A stretch of DNA of 61,023 bases from Nostoc sp. TH1S01 (GTDB lineage: Bacteria; Cyanobacteriota; Cyanobacteriia; Cyanobacteriales; Nostocaceae), in contig JAGKSW010000097.1 in assembly GCA_018993265.1 (NCBI GenBank), positions 1 to 61,023 on the forward strand, in the 5' to 3' direction. This document shows, one piece after another, positions 40,953 to 50,727 of the stretch. The stretch's first letter is position 1. The number at the start of each line of letters is the position of its first letter. Position numbers and translations under genes: made by a program. Below the pieces are notes generated by a model, which was given only the letters and a program-made list of their open reading frames with translations, made no database searches and was not told where the DNA came from.

Positions 40953-41357
40953 TATCGGTGCATTATGTTTGAGGGTATCAATACCATAGCGACAGGCTTC
41001 AAAAGCTTCACTCCGATGGGGACAACCAACTGCAACTAAAACGCTGATTTCTCCAACTTGTAAACGTCCAATGCGGTGGTGAATTACAACTCGGTTGACA
41101 TCAGGCCACAATGACCGAATATCAGCAGCAATTTGATAAAACACCCGCATTGCCATTGGTTCGTAGGCTTGATATTCTAAGGCAACTACAGCTTCTCCAT
41201 CAGTATTATTCCGTACCATACCACTCATCACCACCACAGCACCGTTAGCTGGAGCATCAGCCTTGGCGTAGACTTCTTCAAGGGATAATGGGGCGAAGGT
41301 AATTGCAAAGCTATCTTCGCTTCTCGGTTTAAGTGGTGCGGTAAATGTATTGGTCAT
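40872..41357 (-). CDS. moaE: Molybdopterin synthase catalytic subunit
   Basis: 161 residues. ADAPANGAVVVMSGMVRNNT, LEYQAYEPMAMRVFYQIAAD and VVIHHRIGRLQVGEISVLVA are the MoaE core. PIWKKEHWQNGSSTW holds the catalytic lysines. Dithiolene formation on precursor Z with MoaD as sulfur donor. MoaD is not nearby; the MoeBR gene 13 kb away may serve it. The 3' end is duplicated 4 kb downstream, apparently by integration of a mobile element. Confidence 0.93.
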   Translation of the reverse strand: MTNTFTAPLKPRSEDSFAITFAPLSLEEVYAKADAPANGAVVVMSGMVRNNTDGEAVVALEYQAYEPMAMRVFYQIAADIRSLWPDVNRVVIHHRIGRLQVGEISVLVAVGCPHRSEAFEACRYGIDTLKHNAPIWKKEHWQNGSSTWVSIGACEQSGQNC

Positions 41358-42111
41358 AACAGAGTTGATGATAATTTATATAAGTTAGGACTGGCTGATA
41401 AAGGTGAGTTATTGAGATGAGTGATCAGAGTTTTGATGACTTACACCAGTCTCAAACCTTGATTTTACGTCTGACTGCGTAAGTCCTAGTACAACAAGGC
41501 AAAAGTCAAAAAGAAAAAGAAACAATAGTGATACCACAAGCCTTTTAGCAATTCCAGATGGTCTGTTTATTTACGCCAACCTGTACTAGTATATTGCTCT
41601 GAGGCAAAATGCTACATCTTTCTTATACCAGTTTCTGCTTACCTAAAATTTCAAGACTGCAACTTGTCCATAAAACAAATTTCTAATTTTATTTAAAAAA
41701 TAAATTAGAAATACTTAGAAATACTGACGGAAAATTCAAGGACAGGTGTAAATTTAATTAAACATATAGATAACCTTGTCATCCTCCTGAAGGAAGATTA
41801 CTATAATTGCAATAATAAAATCTGCGGGATCTTATATCTAATTCCACTGATGAGGTTGTTTTGGCTGGCGTGCATTCACCGCAGAATTTATTCAACTGTG
41901 ACTTATTTGTTTAAGTTACTTAATAAATTTAGTGAATATAGCATTTAAACCCAAACTTACGGTCAGTGATACTTTAAAGTCAACGTTTTTACAATTTCTC
42001 TCTTATTTATATCTAGCACCAAGTAATAATTACCATTTTTTTAACCTGTTAAAAACTAAAAATTTGAGTGCCATAGCCAACGGTAATTGAATAAATTTTA
42101 GGAAAAATTGA
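41358..42111. other. Intergenic region, 750 bp, with a MITE
   Basis: Contains a family C end (41476-41489) directly overlapping a family A MITE copy (41486-41589). The remainder (41600-42111) is AT-rich with no ORF. AGGAAAAATTGAATG gives the ribosome-binding site of the following kinase. Confidence 0.45.
41486..41589. mobile_element. MITE family A, diverged copy 2
   Basis: 104 bp between CTAGTACA and TGTACTAG. The right end (TTTACGCCAACCTGTACTAG) matches copy 1 well; the interior has AAAAGTCAAAAAGAAAAAGA instead of the GAAGTATG run. Its left end shares CCTAG with a family C end. Confidence 0.6.
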
Positions 42112-44955
42112 ATGAGAACTTTAGTGTGTAACCATGAACTAGCAAGGCTGGAGGCTTTAGAACAGTATCAAATTCTTGATACTTCACCAGAGCAAGCATT
42201 TGATGATTTAGTAGCTTTAGCGGCGCAGGTTTGTGATACACCAATAGCCTTGATTAATTTTATTGATAATAACCGTCAGTGGTTCAAAGCCAAAGTAGGA
42301 TTAGATATTGAGCAAATGCCTTTAGGTATGGGCTTTTGTCGCTTTTGTATTGAGCAAAAAGATGTTTTAGTAATTCCTGACACGTTGTTAGATGCTCGTT
42401 TCGCTAACGAAGTAGTTGTCACATCAGAGCCATACGTGAGATTTTACGCTGGTGTACCTTTATTTGCGCCAGGGGGAGAAGCAATTGGGACTGTATGTGT
42501 GCTAGATAAAATACCACGAGAGATTAATTCCAAACAGATAGAAGCACTCCAAGCTATTAGCCGCTTAATAGTTCGACAATTAGAAATTCGGCGCAAATTA
42601 GGGGAACTCTCTGAGATTAAAATGGAGTACCAGCAAGCAAAAGTAGCATTGCAAGAAAGTCAATCTACTCTTGAGAGTTTCTTTGATAGTGCGCCGATGA
42701 TGATGGGCATTGTGGAATTAGTAGAAAATGATATTTTACATATTTCTGCTAACCTGAGTGCGGCGAAATTTTTTGGACTTACGTCCAATGGGGAGCAAAA
42801 TCGCTGTGAACAGAAAATTGGTATAAAAACTTCATATTTACAGCAGTGGCGACATTATTTTTATAAAGCAGAACAAACCCAACTACCTGTGAAGTTTGAA
42901 GATAGTTACGATACTCCGCAAGGCAGAAAATGCTTATCAGTAACTATCTCAGTCATTGCAGGAAGTACATCTGGACAAATTTCCCAAGGAGACGCGGCGC
43001 GATCGCAATTTGCCTATATAGTAGAAGACATTAGCGATCGCGAGCAAACTGAAACGCAATTACGCTGGAAAGAAACACTGTTACACTCCATGAATAGTGT
43101 CTCACCACTAGCATTTTATGTTGTTGATAAATACACCGATAATATTTTATATTTTAATGACCGCTTCTGTGAGATTTGGGGACTTCTCCACCTCAAATCA
43201 TTGATAGAAAAACAACAATTACAGCATCAAGATATTTTCAACGAAGTTTGCCAATCAATTGTCGATCTGCCCAGTTTTATCAATTCGAGCCAAGTGTTAC
43301 AACAAACAGATAACTGTTGTGTATTTGAAGATGAAATTTCCTTAACTGATGGGCGGACTATCCGGCGTTTTTCTACCCAAATTTGCAATCGAAACAATCA
43401 ATATTGTGTTCGGTTATATATTTTTGAAGATATCACACTTCAGAAACAAACAGAACAAAAATTCCGCGAACAAGCTGCCTTACTAGATATTGCTACCGAT
43501 GCAATTACTTTAAGAGATTTATCTGATAAGATTTTACTTTGGAATCAAAGTGCCGCCAATCTTTATGGTTGGACAACAGCAGAAGCACTGGGGAAAAATG
43601 CCAATCAACTGTTAAACCATAACTCTTTGCCCCAATACTTAGAAATTCGCAATACCGTTTTAAAAGAGGGTTGTTGGCAAGGCGAATTACAAAAAACCAA
43701 CCGTGACGGTAAAAAACTCATTGTAGAAAGTCGCTGGACATTAGTACGTGATGAATATCATCAACCAAAATCAATTTTAGTTGTAGACACCGATATTACC
43801 CAACGCAAACAACTAGAAAAGCAATTTTTACGTACCCAGCGTATGGAGAGTATTGGCACTCTCGCTAGTGGAATTGCCCACGATTTGAATAATGTTTTAG
43901 CGCCCATTTTAATGTCTGTACAGTTATTAAAAAATAAACTGCCAGAACAAAATCAACATCAGATATTATCAATCGTTGAAAGTAATGTAAAACGGGGCGC
44001 AAATTTAGTTAAACAAGTACTGTCTTTTGTGCGGGGAACAGAAGGCGATCGCACAGTAATTCAAGTTAAACATTTGATTCTGGATATTCAGCAAATTATT
44101 CAACAAACCTTCCCCAAAAACATTGAATTTAATGCAGAAATTCAGCCAGATTTATCGTTAGTTTGTGGAGATAGTACCCAATTACATCAAGTTTTGTTAA
44201 ATTTATGTGTGAATGCGCGAGATGCTATGCATACAGGGGGAAGTTTGAGCATTTCCGCGCAAAATATTTTAATTGATCAAGATTATGTGCAAATACATCT
44301 TGATGCTCAAGTTGGTGCCTATATTGTCTTAACAGTTAGTGATACTGGAATTGGCATTGATAATGCTTTATTAGATAGAATATTTGAACCATTTTTTACT
44401 ACAAAAGAATTTGGTAAAGGTACAGGGCTAGGTTTATCAACAGTCATGGGTATTATTAAAGGACATGGTGGATTTATTACCGTGTCTAGTTGTCGCAATC
44501 AAGGTACAACATTTAAAGTTTACTTACCTGCGGTGCAGACAGATGTAACTGAAATATTGGCAGATAAAGAAATACTCAACGGTCAAGGAGAATTGATTTT
44601 AGTTGTTGATGACGAGACAGCAATTCAAGCAATTACCACATCTTCCCTCGCCAACCATAACTACCAAACAATTTGTGCGAGTAATGGCCTAGAAGCGATC
44701 GCACTTTACACTCAGCAGCAAAATCAAATTAGTGCGGTAATTATCGATATGATGATGCCTAACATGGATGGAGCCAGCACCATCAGGAACTTACAAAAAA
44801 TTAATCCTCAAATCCCGATTATTGCTGTCAGTGGGCTAGCTACCAGTGAGCAAGTACCGACTGAGCAAATCTTGGGAAAAATAGTCTTTTTACCGAAACC
44901 CTACAGTACTCCAGAATTATTGCAAGCTCTGCATAAAATTCTGCATTCACAGTGA
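42112..44955 (+). CDS. Hybrid histidine kinase GAF-PAS-PAS-PAS-HisKA-HATPase-REC
   Basis: 947 residues, soluble. GAF 10-165 (FDDLVALAAQVCDTPIALIN, no bilin Cys motif), PAS at about 180-310, 325-450 and 455-570, HisKA with His590 (ASGIAHDLNNVLAPILMSVQ), HATPase with GKGTGLGLSTVMGIIKGHGG, receiver at 825-945 (LILVVDDETAIQ, VIIDMMMPNMDG, LPKPYS). From the third PAS to the end it is a close paralogue of 48440-50332. First of four two-component genes on this strand. Confidence 0.9.
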   Translation: MRTLVCNHELARLEALEQYQILDTSPEQAFDDLVALAAQVCDTPIALINFIDNNRQWFKAKVGLDIEQMPLGMGFCRFCIEQKDVLVIPDTLLDARFANEVVVTSEPYVRFYAGVPLFAPGGEAIGTVCVLDKIPREINSKQIEALQAISRLIVRQLEIRRKLGELSEIKMEYQQAKVALQESQSTLESFFDSAPMMMGIVELVENDILHISANLSAAKFFGLTSNGEQNRCEQKIGIKTSYLQQWRHYFYKAEQTQLPVKFEDSYDTPQGRKCLSVTISVIAGSTSGQISQGDAARSQFAYIVEDISDREQTETQLRWKETLLHSMNSVSPLAFYVVDKYTDNILYFNDRFCEIWGLLHLKSLIEKQQLQHQDIFNEVCQSIVDLPSFINSSQVLQQTDNCCVFEDEISLTDGRTIRRFSTQICNRNNQYCVRLYIFEDITLQKQTEQKFREQAALLDIATDAITLRDLSDKILLWNQSAANLYGWTTAEALGKNANQLLNHNSLPQYLEIRNTVLKEGCWQGELQKTNRDGKKLIVESRWTLVRDEYHQPKSILVVDTDITQRKQLEKQFLRTQRMESIGTLASGIAHDLNNVLAPILMSVQLLKNKLPEQNQHQILSIVESNVKRGANLVKQVLSFVRGTEGDRTVIQVKHLILDIQQIIQQTFPKNIEFNAEIQPDLSLVCGDSTQLHQVLLNLCVNARDAMHTGGSLSISAQNILIDQDYVQIHLDAQVGAYIVLTVSDTGIGIDNALLDRIFEPFFTTKEFGKGTGLGLSTVMGIIKGHGGFITVSSCRNQGTTFKVYLPAVQTDVTEILADKEILNGQGELILVVDDETAIQAITTSSLANHNYQTICASNGLEAIALYTQQQNQISAVIIDMMMPNMDGASTIRNLQKINPQIPIIAVSGLATSEQVPTEQILGKIVFLPKPYSTPELLQALHKILHSQ

Positions 44956-45014
44956 TAAATCAGTAAACACTTAGTAGGGGTGGTCAGAAAACTTATGACG
45001 AATTACTAATCACC

Positions 45015-47468
45015 ATGACTCATCAAGATTCTGCGCTGATTCTGATTGTCGATGACGACGATGTAACACGATTTCAACTGTGTCAACTGATGGAATATGC
45101 AGGATATCGAGTGGTAGAAGCTAGTAATGGTGGCGACGCTATTACTACCTACACTGATTTACATCCAGATATGGTGATTATGGATGCCATGATGCCAGTC
45201 ATGGATGGATTTACCTGCTGCGCTCAATTGCAAACATTGCCGGATATCCAAGACACACCGATATTAATGATTACAGATGCCTATGATCCAGCAACAGTAG
45301 AGCGAGCCTTTGCAGTAGGTGCGATCGACTACATTACCAAACCAATTCAATGGACAGTAATATCCCATAGAATCCGCTATCTTTTGGCAGCATCTCGTGC
45401 TATCAAGCAATTACGGCAACAAAACCAGCAGGCGCAATTACGAGAATCCCAAATGAAAATTGCCTTAGAAGCCGCTCGTATGGGGACTTGGGACTGGGAT
45501 ACTACCACCAATCAAGTAACTTGGTCAGACAACAAAGAAATATTATTTGGCTTAGAACCTGATAGTTTTGATGGTAAGTATGAAACTTTTTTGAACTATA
45601 TTCATCCCCAAGACCGAGATTTGGTCAAAGCTTCAGTGATGCAAGCGGTTGAAACAGGCGCAGAGTATGATGTTGAATTTCGCATTGTGCTGGCTGACAA
45701 TAGCATTCGCTGGTTAGTTAGCAAAGGTGTAGTTTTTCGCAATACTACTGGGGAAGCTGTACGAATGTCTGGGATAGTAATAGATATTACCAAGTGTAAA
45801 CAAGCCGAAGCCGAACTCAGGCAGAGTGAAGAGCGATTTCAAATCATGACTCGTGCAACGAATGATGTGATTTGGGATTGGGATTTGCTGAACGGTCAAG
45901 TTTGGTGGAATCAAGCTGTACAAACACTGTTTGGTTATCCATTGGCAGAATTGAGTGCGGATTTAAGTTGGTGGTATGAACGCATACATCCAGAAGATCA
46001 GCAAAGAATCGAGACTGATATGTGGGCTGCTATAAATAGTGGTCAACAATTCTGGTCACATGAATATCGCTTTCGTCGTCATGATAATTCCTACGCCTAC
46101 ATTTTAGACCGGGCTTACGTTGTTCATGACCAGACAGGCAAACCAGTCAGGATGATTGGTGCAATGATGGATATTACAGAACGTAACCGAGTACAGGCAC
46201 AATTACAATGGCAACACTTGCGATCGCAGTTGTTTGCTGATATCACCTTAAAAATTCGCCAGTCTTTACAAATTGATGAAATTTTGCAAACCAGCGTCAC
46301 GGAGGTACAAAAATTACTCAGTGCAGACAGAGTGTTGATTGTAAGGCTACGCTCAGATGGCAAAATCCTGATTTTGAAGGAAGCTGTGGTTCCTGGTTTG
46401 ACAATCGCTTCCAAAATGGAAATAAACGATCTGACCATTGGACAAATGTGTTTTTTCAAAATCAGTCAGGGAGAGATTCATCCCATCAGTAACTTAGAGA
46501 AACAGCAAGCAGAAATTTCCTCAGATTATCTTGAAATGCTGCAAAAATTGGGTGTCAAAGCCATTCTTTCGGTGCCGATTTTTCTGCAAAATCAAATCTG
46601 GGGCTTATTGGTTGTTCATCAGTGCGTCCATCCCCAGCAGTGGAATAACTGGGAAATTGAACTTTTGCAACAACTTGCAGATCAAATTGGCATTGCTTTA
46701 GCCCAAAGCAAAATTCTCGAAACAGAAACTCGTCAACGGCAAGAACTTAGCCGTTCTAACGAAGAACTGCAAGAATTTGCCTTCATCGCCTCCCATGATT
46801 TACAAGAACCACTACGAAAAATTAAAACCTTTAGCGACAGGCTAATTACTTCCTGTGGCGACTCTTTACCCGAAACAGCATCTGATTATCTGATGCGAAT
46901 GCAGAATGCTGTTTTGAGAATGCAGACTTTAATCGAAGATTTGTTAAAACTCTCACGGGTAACCACCAGAGCGCAACCTTCGGTCTGTGTAAATTTAGCC
47001 CAAATTACCCAAGAGGTATTATCTGATTTAGAAGTGCTGATTCAACAAACAGGCGCAACCATAGAAGTGGGAGATTTACCAAAAATTAAAGCTGATCCCC
47101 TGCAAATGCGTCAATTAATGCAAAACTTAATTGGCAACGCCTTGAAATTTCACCGTCCCCAAGTGCCACCCATTGTCAAAATATATAGTCAGCATTTCAC
47201 CGATAAATCAGCTCAATCTGTTGTGGGTTTGGAGCTTTGCAAAATTATCGTCGAAGATAATGGTATTGGATTTGAGCAAAAGTATAGAGATCGCATCTTT
47301 CAAATTTTTCAAAGGTTACATGGTCGTGGAGAATACGAAGGTACAGGCATTGGCTTAACTATTTGTCGCAAAATTGCCGAACGGCATTTTGGCAAAATTA
47401 CTGCTCAAAGTAAACCCGGTAAAGGAACTAAATTTATTGTCACTTTACCGATTAATTCCCCTATCTAA
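45015..47468 (+). CDS. REC-PAS-PAS-GAF histidine kinase
   Basis: 817 residues. N-terminal receiver at 8-125 (LILIVDDDDVTRFQL, MVIMDAMMPVMDG, DYITKPIQ). PAS at about 145-265 (MGTWDWDTTTNQVTWSDNKE) and 275-395. GAF at 410-570. HisKA His594 (FAFIASHDLQEPLRKIKTFS) and HATPase with GTGIGLTICRKIAERHFGKI. The His box is of the phytochrome/Cph1 type, and the GAF keeps no clear chromophore cysteine. Begins 59 bases after the preceding kinase, which suggests an operon. Confidence 0.9.
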   Translation: MTHQDSALILIVDDDDVTRFQLCQLMEYAGYRVVEASNGGDAITTYTDLHPDMVIMDAMMPVMDGFTCCAQLQTLPDIQDTPILMITDAYDPATVERAFAVGAIDYITKPIQWTVISHRIRYLLAASRAIKQLRQQNQQAQLRESQMKIALEAARMGTWDWDTTTNQVTWSDNKEILFGLEPDSFDGKYETFLNYIHPQDRDLVKASVMQAVETGAEYDVEFRIVLADNSIRWLVSKGVVFRNTTGEAVRMSGIVIDITKCKQAEAELRQSEERFQIMTRATNDVIWDWDLLNGQVWWNQAVQTLFGYPLAELSADLSWWYERIHPEDQQRIETDMWAAINSGQQFWSHEYRFRRHDNSYAYILDRAYVVHDQTGKPVRMIGAMMDITERNRVQAQLQWQHLRSQLFADITLKIRQSLQIDEILQTSVTEVQKLLSADRVLIVRLRSDGKILILKEAVVPGLTIASKMEINDLTIGQMCFFKISQGEIHPISNLEKQQAEISSDYLEMLQKLGVKAILSVPIFLQNQIWGLLVVHQCVHPQQWNNWEIELLQQLADQIGIALAQSKILETETRQRQELSRSNEELQEFAFIASHDLQEPLRKIKTFSDRLITSCGDSLPETASDYLMRMQNAVLRMQTLIEDLLKLSRVTTRAQPSVCVNLAQITQEVLSDLEVLIQQTGATIEVGDLPKIKADPLQMRQLMQNLIGNALKFHRPQVPPIVKIYSQHFTDKSAQSVVGLELCKIIVEDNGIGFEQKYRDRIFQIFQRLHGRGEYEGTGIGLTICRKIAERHFGKITAQSKPGKGTKFIVTLPINSPI

Positions 47469-47640
47469 TTTTTATTCATTATAGAGGGATTACTAAAGTT
47501 ACTAAAAATCAGCTTTATAAAACAAATACATCCGAAGATGGAAGTAATTTCAGGACAAAGTTCCCAGGTTGATCCTTTGAAAAACACGATCTAAAATGAC
47601 TACTATATGCTAAAGCATAAGTAAAGGAGGCTAATATAAG

Positions 47641-47732
47641 ACAATACAGTTCAGATAAGCTTTTTTTTCTGTTGCTGTTCCCCGTTCCCTGTTCCCTTGT
47701 CTCCAGAAACTTTCTTAACTGAACCGTATTGT
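47641..47732. mobile_element. Short inverted-repeat element with heptad interior
   Basis: 92 bp. Ends ACAATACAGTTCAGATAAG and, complemented, ACAATACGGTTCAGTTAAG. Interior GTTCCCCGTTCCCTGTTCCC is a TTCCCTG heptad array. Confidence 0.6.
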
Positions 47733-47733
47733 A

Positions 47734-47836
47734 ATATAGGACTGATATTTGATTTTTGAAAAAAACTCAGTACAGTTTCTGTTCCCTGTTCCCTACCTTC
47801 ACGAGTAAGTTCAAAAATCAAATCAGATTGCTATAT
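47734..47836. mobile_element. MITE family B, copy 2
   Basis: 103 bp. Left ATATAGGACTGATATTTGAT TTTTGAA; right, complemented, ATATAGCAATCTGATTTGAT TTTTGAA. The inner 14 bp of the arms pair perfectly. Interior carries another TTCCCTG array. Separated by one base from the preceding element. Confidence 0.65.
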
Positions 47837-47976
47837 CTACTCTAAAGGCGAATTTGATGAATTTCATCTCGAATCATAGTTGAAATCTTTACCTTACCTC
47901 TCAACTATGAAAGTATGAGTTTTTTACCAAGGTTTAATTCATACTAATAACTATATATCTTAGGAGAAAATTCAGA

Positions 47977-48474
47977 GTGAAGGGTCGGCAACCAACCGTG
48001 ACCATCTTGATGGCTGATGATGACGAAGATGACAGCATGTTAATCCGTGAGGCAATAACAGCCAGTCAATTGCCCATCAATTTATATGCAGTCAGTAATG
48101 GTGAGGAATTGATGGATTATCTCTATCATCGCGGTCAATATACAGACAGCAGCCTTGCTCCTCGTCCCAGCTTAATTTTACTAGACTTGAATATGCCTAA
48201 AAAAAACGGTCTGGAGGTACTCAAAGAAATTAAAACTGACCCCGAACTACGACCAATTCCGATTATCGTCCTGACAACTTCCAAGGCAGAAGAAAACATT
48301 TATCACACTTACAGCTTGGGGGCTAATTCTTACATAGTCAAACCGATGACATTTTCTGCCTTAGTGGAACTCATGAAAACGTTAGGGAAATACTGGTTTG
48401 AAATTGTGGAATTGCCACTGGCAGTAGCGGGAGGAGGACATGAACAAAAATCCAATCAGAGTTCTGCTAATTGA
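47977..48474 (+). CDS. Rcp1-type single-domain response regulator
   Basis: 165 residues, receiver only. MADDDEDDSMLIREAI, phospho-acceptor in LILLDLNMPKKNGLEVLKEI and TTSKAEENIYHTYSLGANSY IVKP are the Rcp1 pattern used by phytochrome-type kinases. The upstream kinase with a Cph1-type His box is the likely partner. The last 35 bases overlap the start of the next gene. Confidence 0.9.
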   Translation: MKGRQPTVTILMADDDEDDSMLIREAITASQLPINLYAVSNGEELMDYLYHRGQYTDSSLAPRPSLILLDLNMPKKNGLEVLKEIKTDPELRPIPIIVLTTSKAEENIYHTYSLGANSYIVKPMTFSALVELMKTLGKYWFEIVELPLAVAGGGHEQKSNQSSAN

Positions 48475-50332
48475 TGACGACGAAGATGATTATATTTTGA
48501 CTCGTGATTGGTTTGGTGAATTTCAAGCAGCCTGCTGTGAGTTGTCATGGGTAGATAATTATGCAGATGCAAAAGGTGCGATCGCTCAAAATCAATATGA
48601 TATATATCTTGTAGATTATCGTTTAGGCATCCACAACGGACTCGAACTTTTACACGAAGCAGTGGCTAATGGCTGTGCTGCACCGATAATTTTGCTTACA
48701 GGTCAAGGTGATAGAGAAATTGACCTCGAAGCCATGAAAGCCGGCGCAGCCGATTATTTAGAAAAAAGTCAGTTAACAGCACCTTTACTAGAACGTTCCA
48801 TTCGTTACGCGATCGAACGCAAACAAACAGAACAACAAATCCGCGAACAAGCAGCATTACTTGATGTTGCTACCGATGCAATTTTTGTCCGCGATTTAAA
48901 CGACCAAATTTTATTTTGGAACAAAGCCGCTGAAACTTTATATGGTTGGCGTAAAGACGAAGCAATTGCCAGAAAAACACAAGAATTGTGGCAAGAAAAA
49001 AACTTATCTCGCTTGCAAGAAGCACTGCGGTTATTAATGAAAAATGGCTCCTGGCAAGGAGAATTACATCAAACAACCACATCTAACAAAAAAATTATTG
49101 TTGAAAGTCGTTGGACACTTGTGCGCGATTTTGCTCACCAACCCCAAGCCATATTAATAGTAAATACTGATATTACTCAAAAACAACAACTAGAAGCGCA
49201 ATTTCTGCGGGCGCAAAGATTAGAAAGTATTGGCACACTAGCCAGTGGTATCGCTCACGACTTAAATAATGTCCTAGCACCAATTTTGATGACAGCCCAA
49301 CTTTTAGAATCACAGTTACAAGATGAGCGTTCTCGCAAGCTAGTACCAATAATCACAGCTAATGCTAAACGTGGGGCAGACTTAGTTAAGCAAGTACTGT
49401 CTTTCACGCGGGGAATTGAGGGAGAACGTACTCTTTTGCAATTCAAGCACTTAATCATCGAAATCCAGCATATTGTCAAAGAAACCTTTCCTAAAACTAT
49501 CGAAATTACAACTCGACTACCACAAAATCTCTGGGTAATCTCCGGTGATGCGACTCAATTACATCAAGTGTTGATGAATTTGTGTGTTAATGCCCGTGAT
49601 GCCATGCCCAACGGCGGAATGTTGAAAATTATCGCCGAAAATCTCCTGATTGATGAAAATTATGCCAGAATGCACATTGATGCGAAAGTTGGCCCTTATG
49701 TAGTCATTTCTGTGATTGACACGGGTCTTGGTATTCCCACAGAAATATTGGATCGCATATTTGAGCCATTTTTTAGTACTAAAGAACTTGGTAAAGGCAC
49801 GGGACTGGGACTTTCTACAGTATTAGGAATTGTCAAAAATCACGGTGGTTTTATCAGTGTCTACAGTGAAGAAGGACAAGGCAGTGAATTTAAAATATAT
49901 TTACCCGCACAGGAAATCACAGAAACCATAGAAGAAGTAGAACCAGTTTTTTCTTACGGTAATGGAGAATTAATTTTGATTGTTGATGATGAAGCCGCCA
50001 TTCGGGATATTACCAAAACATCTCTCGAAACTTACAACTACAAAGCCATTACAGCCAGCGACGGGATTGAGGCCATAGCTTTATACGCTGAACATCGAGA
50101 TGAAATTTCTCTAGTATTGACAGATATGGTAATGCCGTCTATGGATGGTTTGACCACTATTCGCACGTTGCAAAAAATTAACCCAGATGTCAAAATTATT
50201 GCCATTAGTGGACTGGCTTCTAGCGATAAAGTGACTGCCGCTTATGAAATTGGGATTAAAGCTTTTTTGTCTAAGCCTTATACAGCTAATCAGTTATTAG
50301 AAGCGATTAGTGTGATCAAAGATAATAACTAG
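48440..50332 (+). CDS. REC-PAS-HisKA-HATPase-REC hybrid kinase
   Basis: 630 residues. Receiver 5-125 (VLLIDDDEDDYILTRDWFG, IYLVDYRLG), PAS 132-250, HisKA His273 (ASGIAHDLNNVLAPILMTAQ), HATPase with GKGTGLGLSTVLGIVKNHGG, receiver 510-628 (LILIVDDEAAIRD, LVLTDMVMPSMDG, FLSKPYT). ATG 48440 lies inside the Rcp1-like gene with GGAGGAGG just before it, so translation is coupled. PAS to C terminus is paralogous to 42112-44955. Confidence 0.9.
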   Translation: MNKNPIRVLLIDDDEDDYILTRDWFGEFQAACCELSWVDNYADAKGAIAQNQYDIYLVDYRLGIHNGLELLHEAVANGCAAPIILLTGQGDREIDLEAMKAGAADYLEKSQLTAPLLERSIRYAIERKQTEQQIREQAALLDVATDAIFVRDLNDQILFWNKAAETLYGWRKDEAIARKTQELWQEKNLSRLQEALRLLMKNGSWQGELHQTTTSNKKIIVESRWTLVRDFAHQPQAILIVNTDITQKQQLEAQFLRAQRLESIGTLASGIAHDLNNVLAPILMTAQLLESQLQDERSRKLVPIITANAKRGADLVKQVLSFTRGIEGERTLLQFKHLIIEIQHIVKETFPKTIEITTRLPQNLWVISGDATQLHQVLMNLCVNARDAMPNGGMLKIIAENLLIDENYARMHIDAKVGPYVVISVIDTGLGIPTEILDRIFEPFFSTKELGKGTGLGLSTVLGIVKNHGGFISVYSEEGQGSEFKIYLPAQEITETIEEVEPVFSYGNGELILIVDDEAAIRDITKTSLETYNYKAITASDGIEAIALYAEHRDEISLVLTDMVMPSMDGLTTIRTLQKINPDVKIIAISGLASSDKVTAAYEIGIKAFLSKPYTANQLLEAISVIKDNN

Positions 50333-50343
50333 GGTTTGGAAGT

Positions 50344-50714
50344 CTAGTACAAAAAGGCTGAAGTATGAAGTCTGAAGTATGAAATGAAGAAACCCTTACA
50401 GGTTGTTTGAAAAGTCTAAATTATTACTCACCGGGCGATTGGAAATCGCGGCTACACAGACGAAACCCCTCCGGGTGACGCTCCTAACGTCGCTAACGCT
50501 GCGCTAACGCCAGTTGCTTGTGGAGGGAAACCCTCCCGCAGCACTGGTCTCACCACCTACGTGGGTTTGAAAATCTTGATTTTGGTTAGTCCACGCAGGT
50601 GGACTTTGCTTGTGTAGTAGCGAATTCTATCGCCCAATACTTTTCAAACATCCTCTTAGAGTGAGTTTTTCAGCAATTGATCATGGGTGCTTTATTTCCG
50701 CCATACTGTACTAG
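50344..50714. mobile_element. MITE family A, copy 3, interrupted by another element
   Basis: The left part (CTAGTACAAAAAGGCTGAAG and on) and right part (TTTTTCAGCAATTGATCATG to TGTACTAG) match copy 1 at 23259-23369. The middle is split by a 257-bp insertion at 50399-50655. Starts 11 bases after the kinase stop. Confidence 0.75.
50399..50655. mobile_element. Inner MITE nested in the family A copy
   Basis: 257 bp with 17-bp terminal inverted repeats, CAGGTTGTTTGAAAAGT and (complemented) GAGGATGTTTGAAAAGT, flanked on both sides by TTA (50396-50398 and 50656-50658). Interior ACCGGGCGATTGGAAATCGC and CCACGCAGGTGGACTTTGC are Nostoc-type repeats. A GC-rich palindromic unit (GTGGAGGGAAACCCTCCCGC) is itself embedded in it. 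Confidence 0.7.
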
Positions 50715-50727
50715 TGATGATTACAGA

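Larger units (their letters stand above)
47469..47976. other. Spacer with two adjacent MITEs
   Basis: Holds elements at 47641-47732 and 47734-47836. The last 40 bases include TTAGGAGAAAATTCAGAGTG, the ribosome-binding site and GTG start of the Rcp1-like gene. Confidence 0.5.

Noticed and set aside
41358-42111. Possible molybdenum-cofactor riboswitch or other structured RNA upstream of moaE.
   Set aside because: No conserved riboswitch core was found by eye. The structure there is explained by MITE ends.
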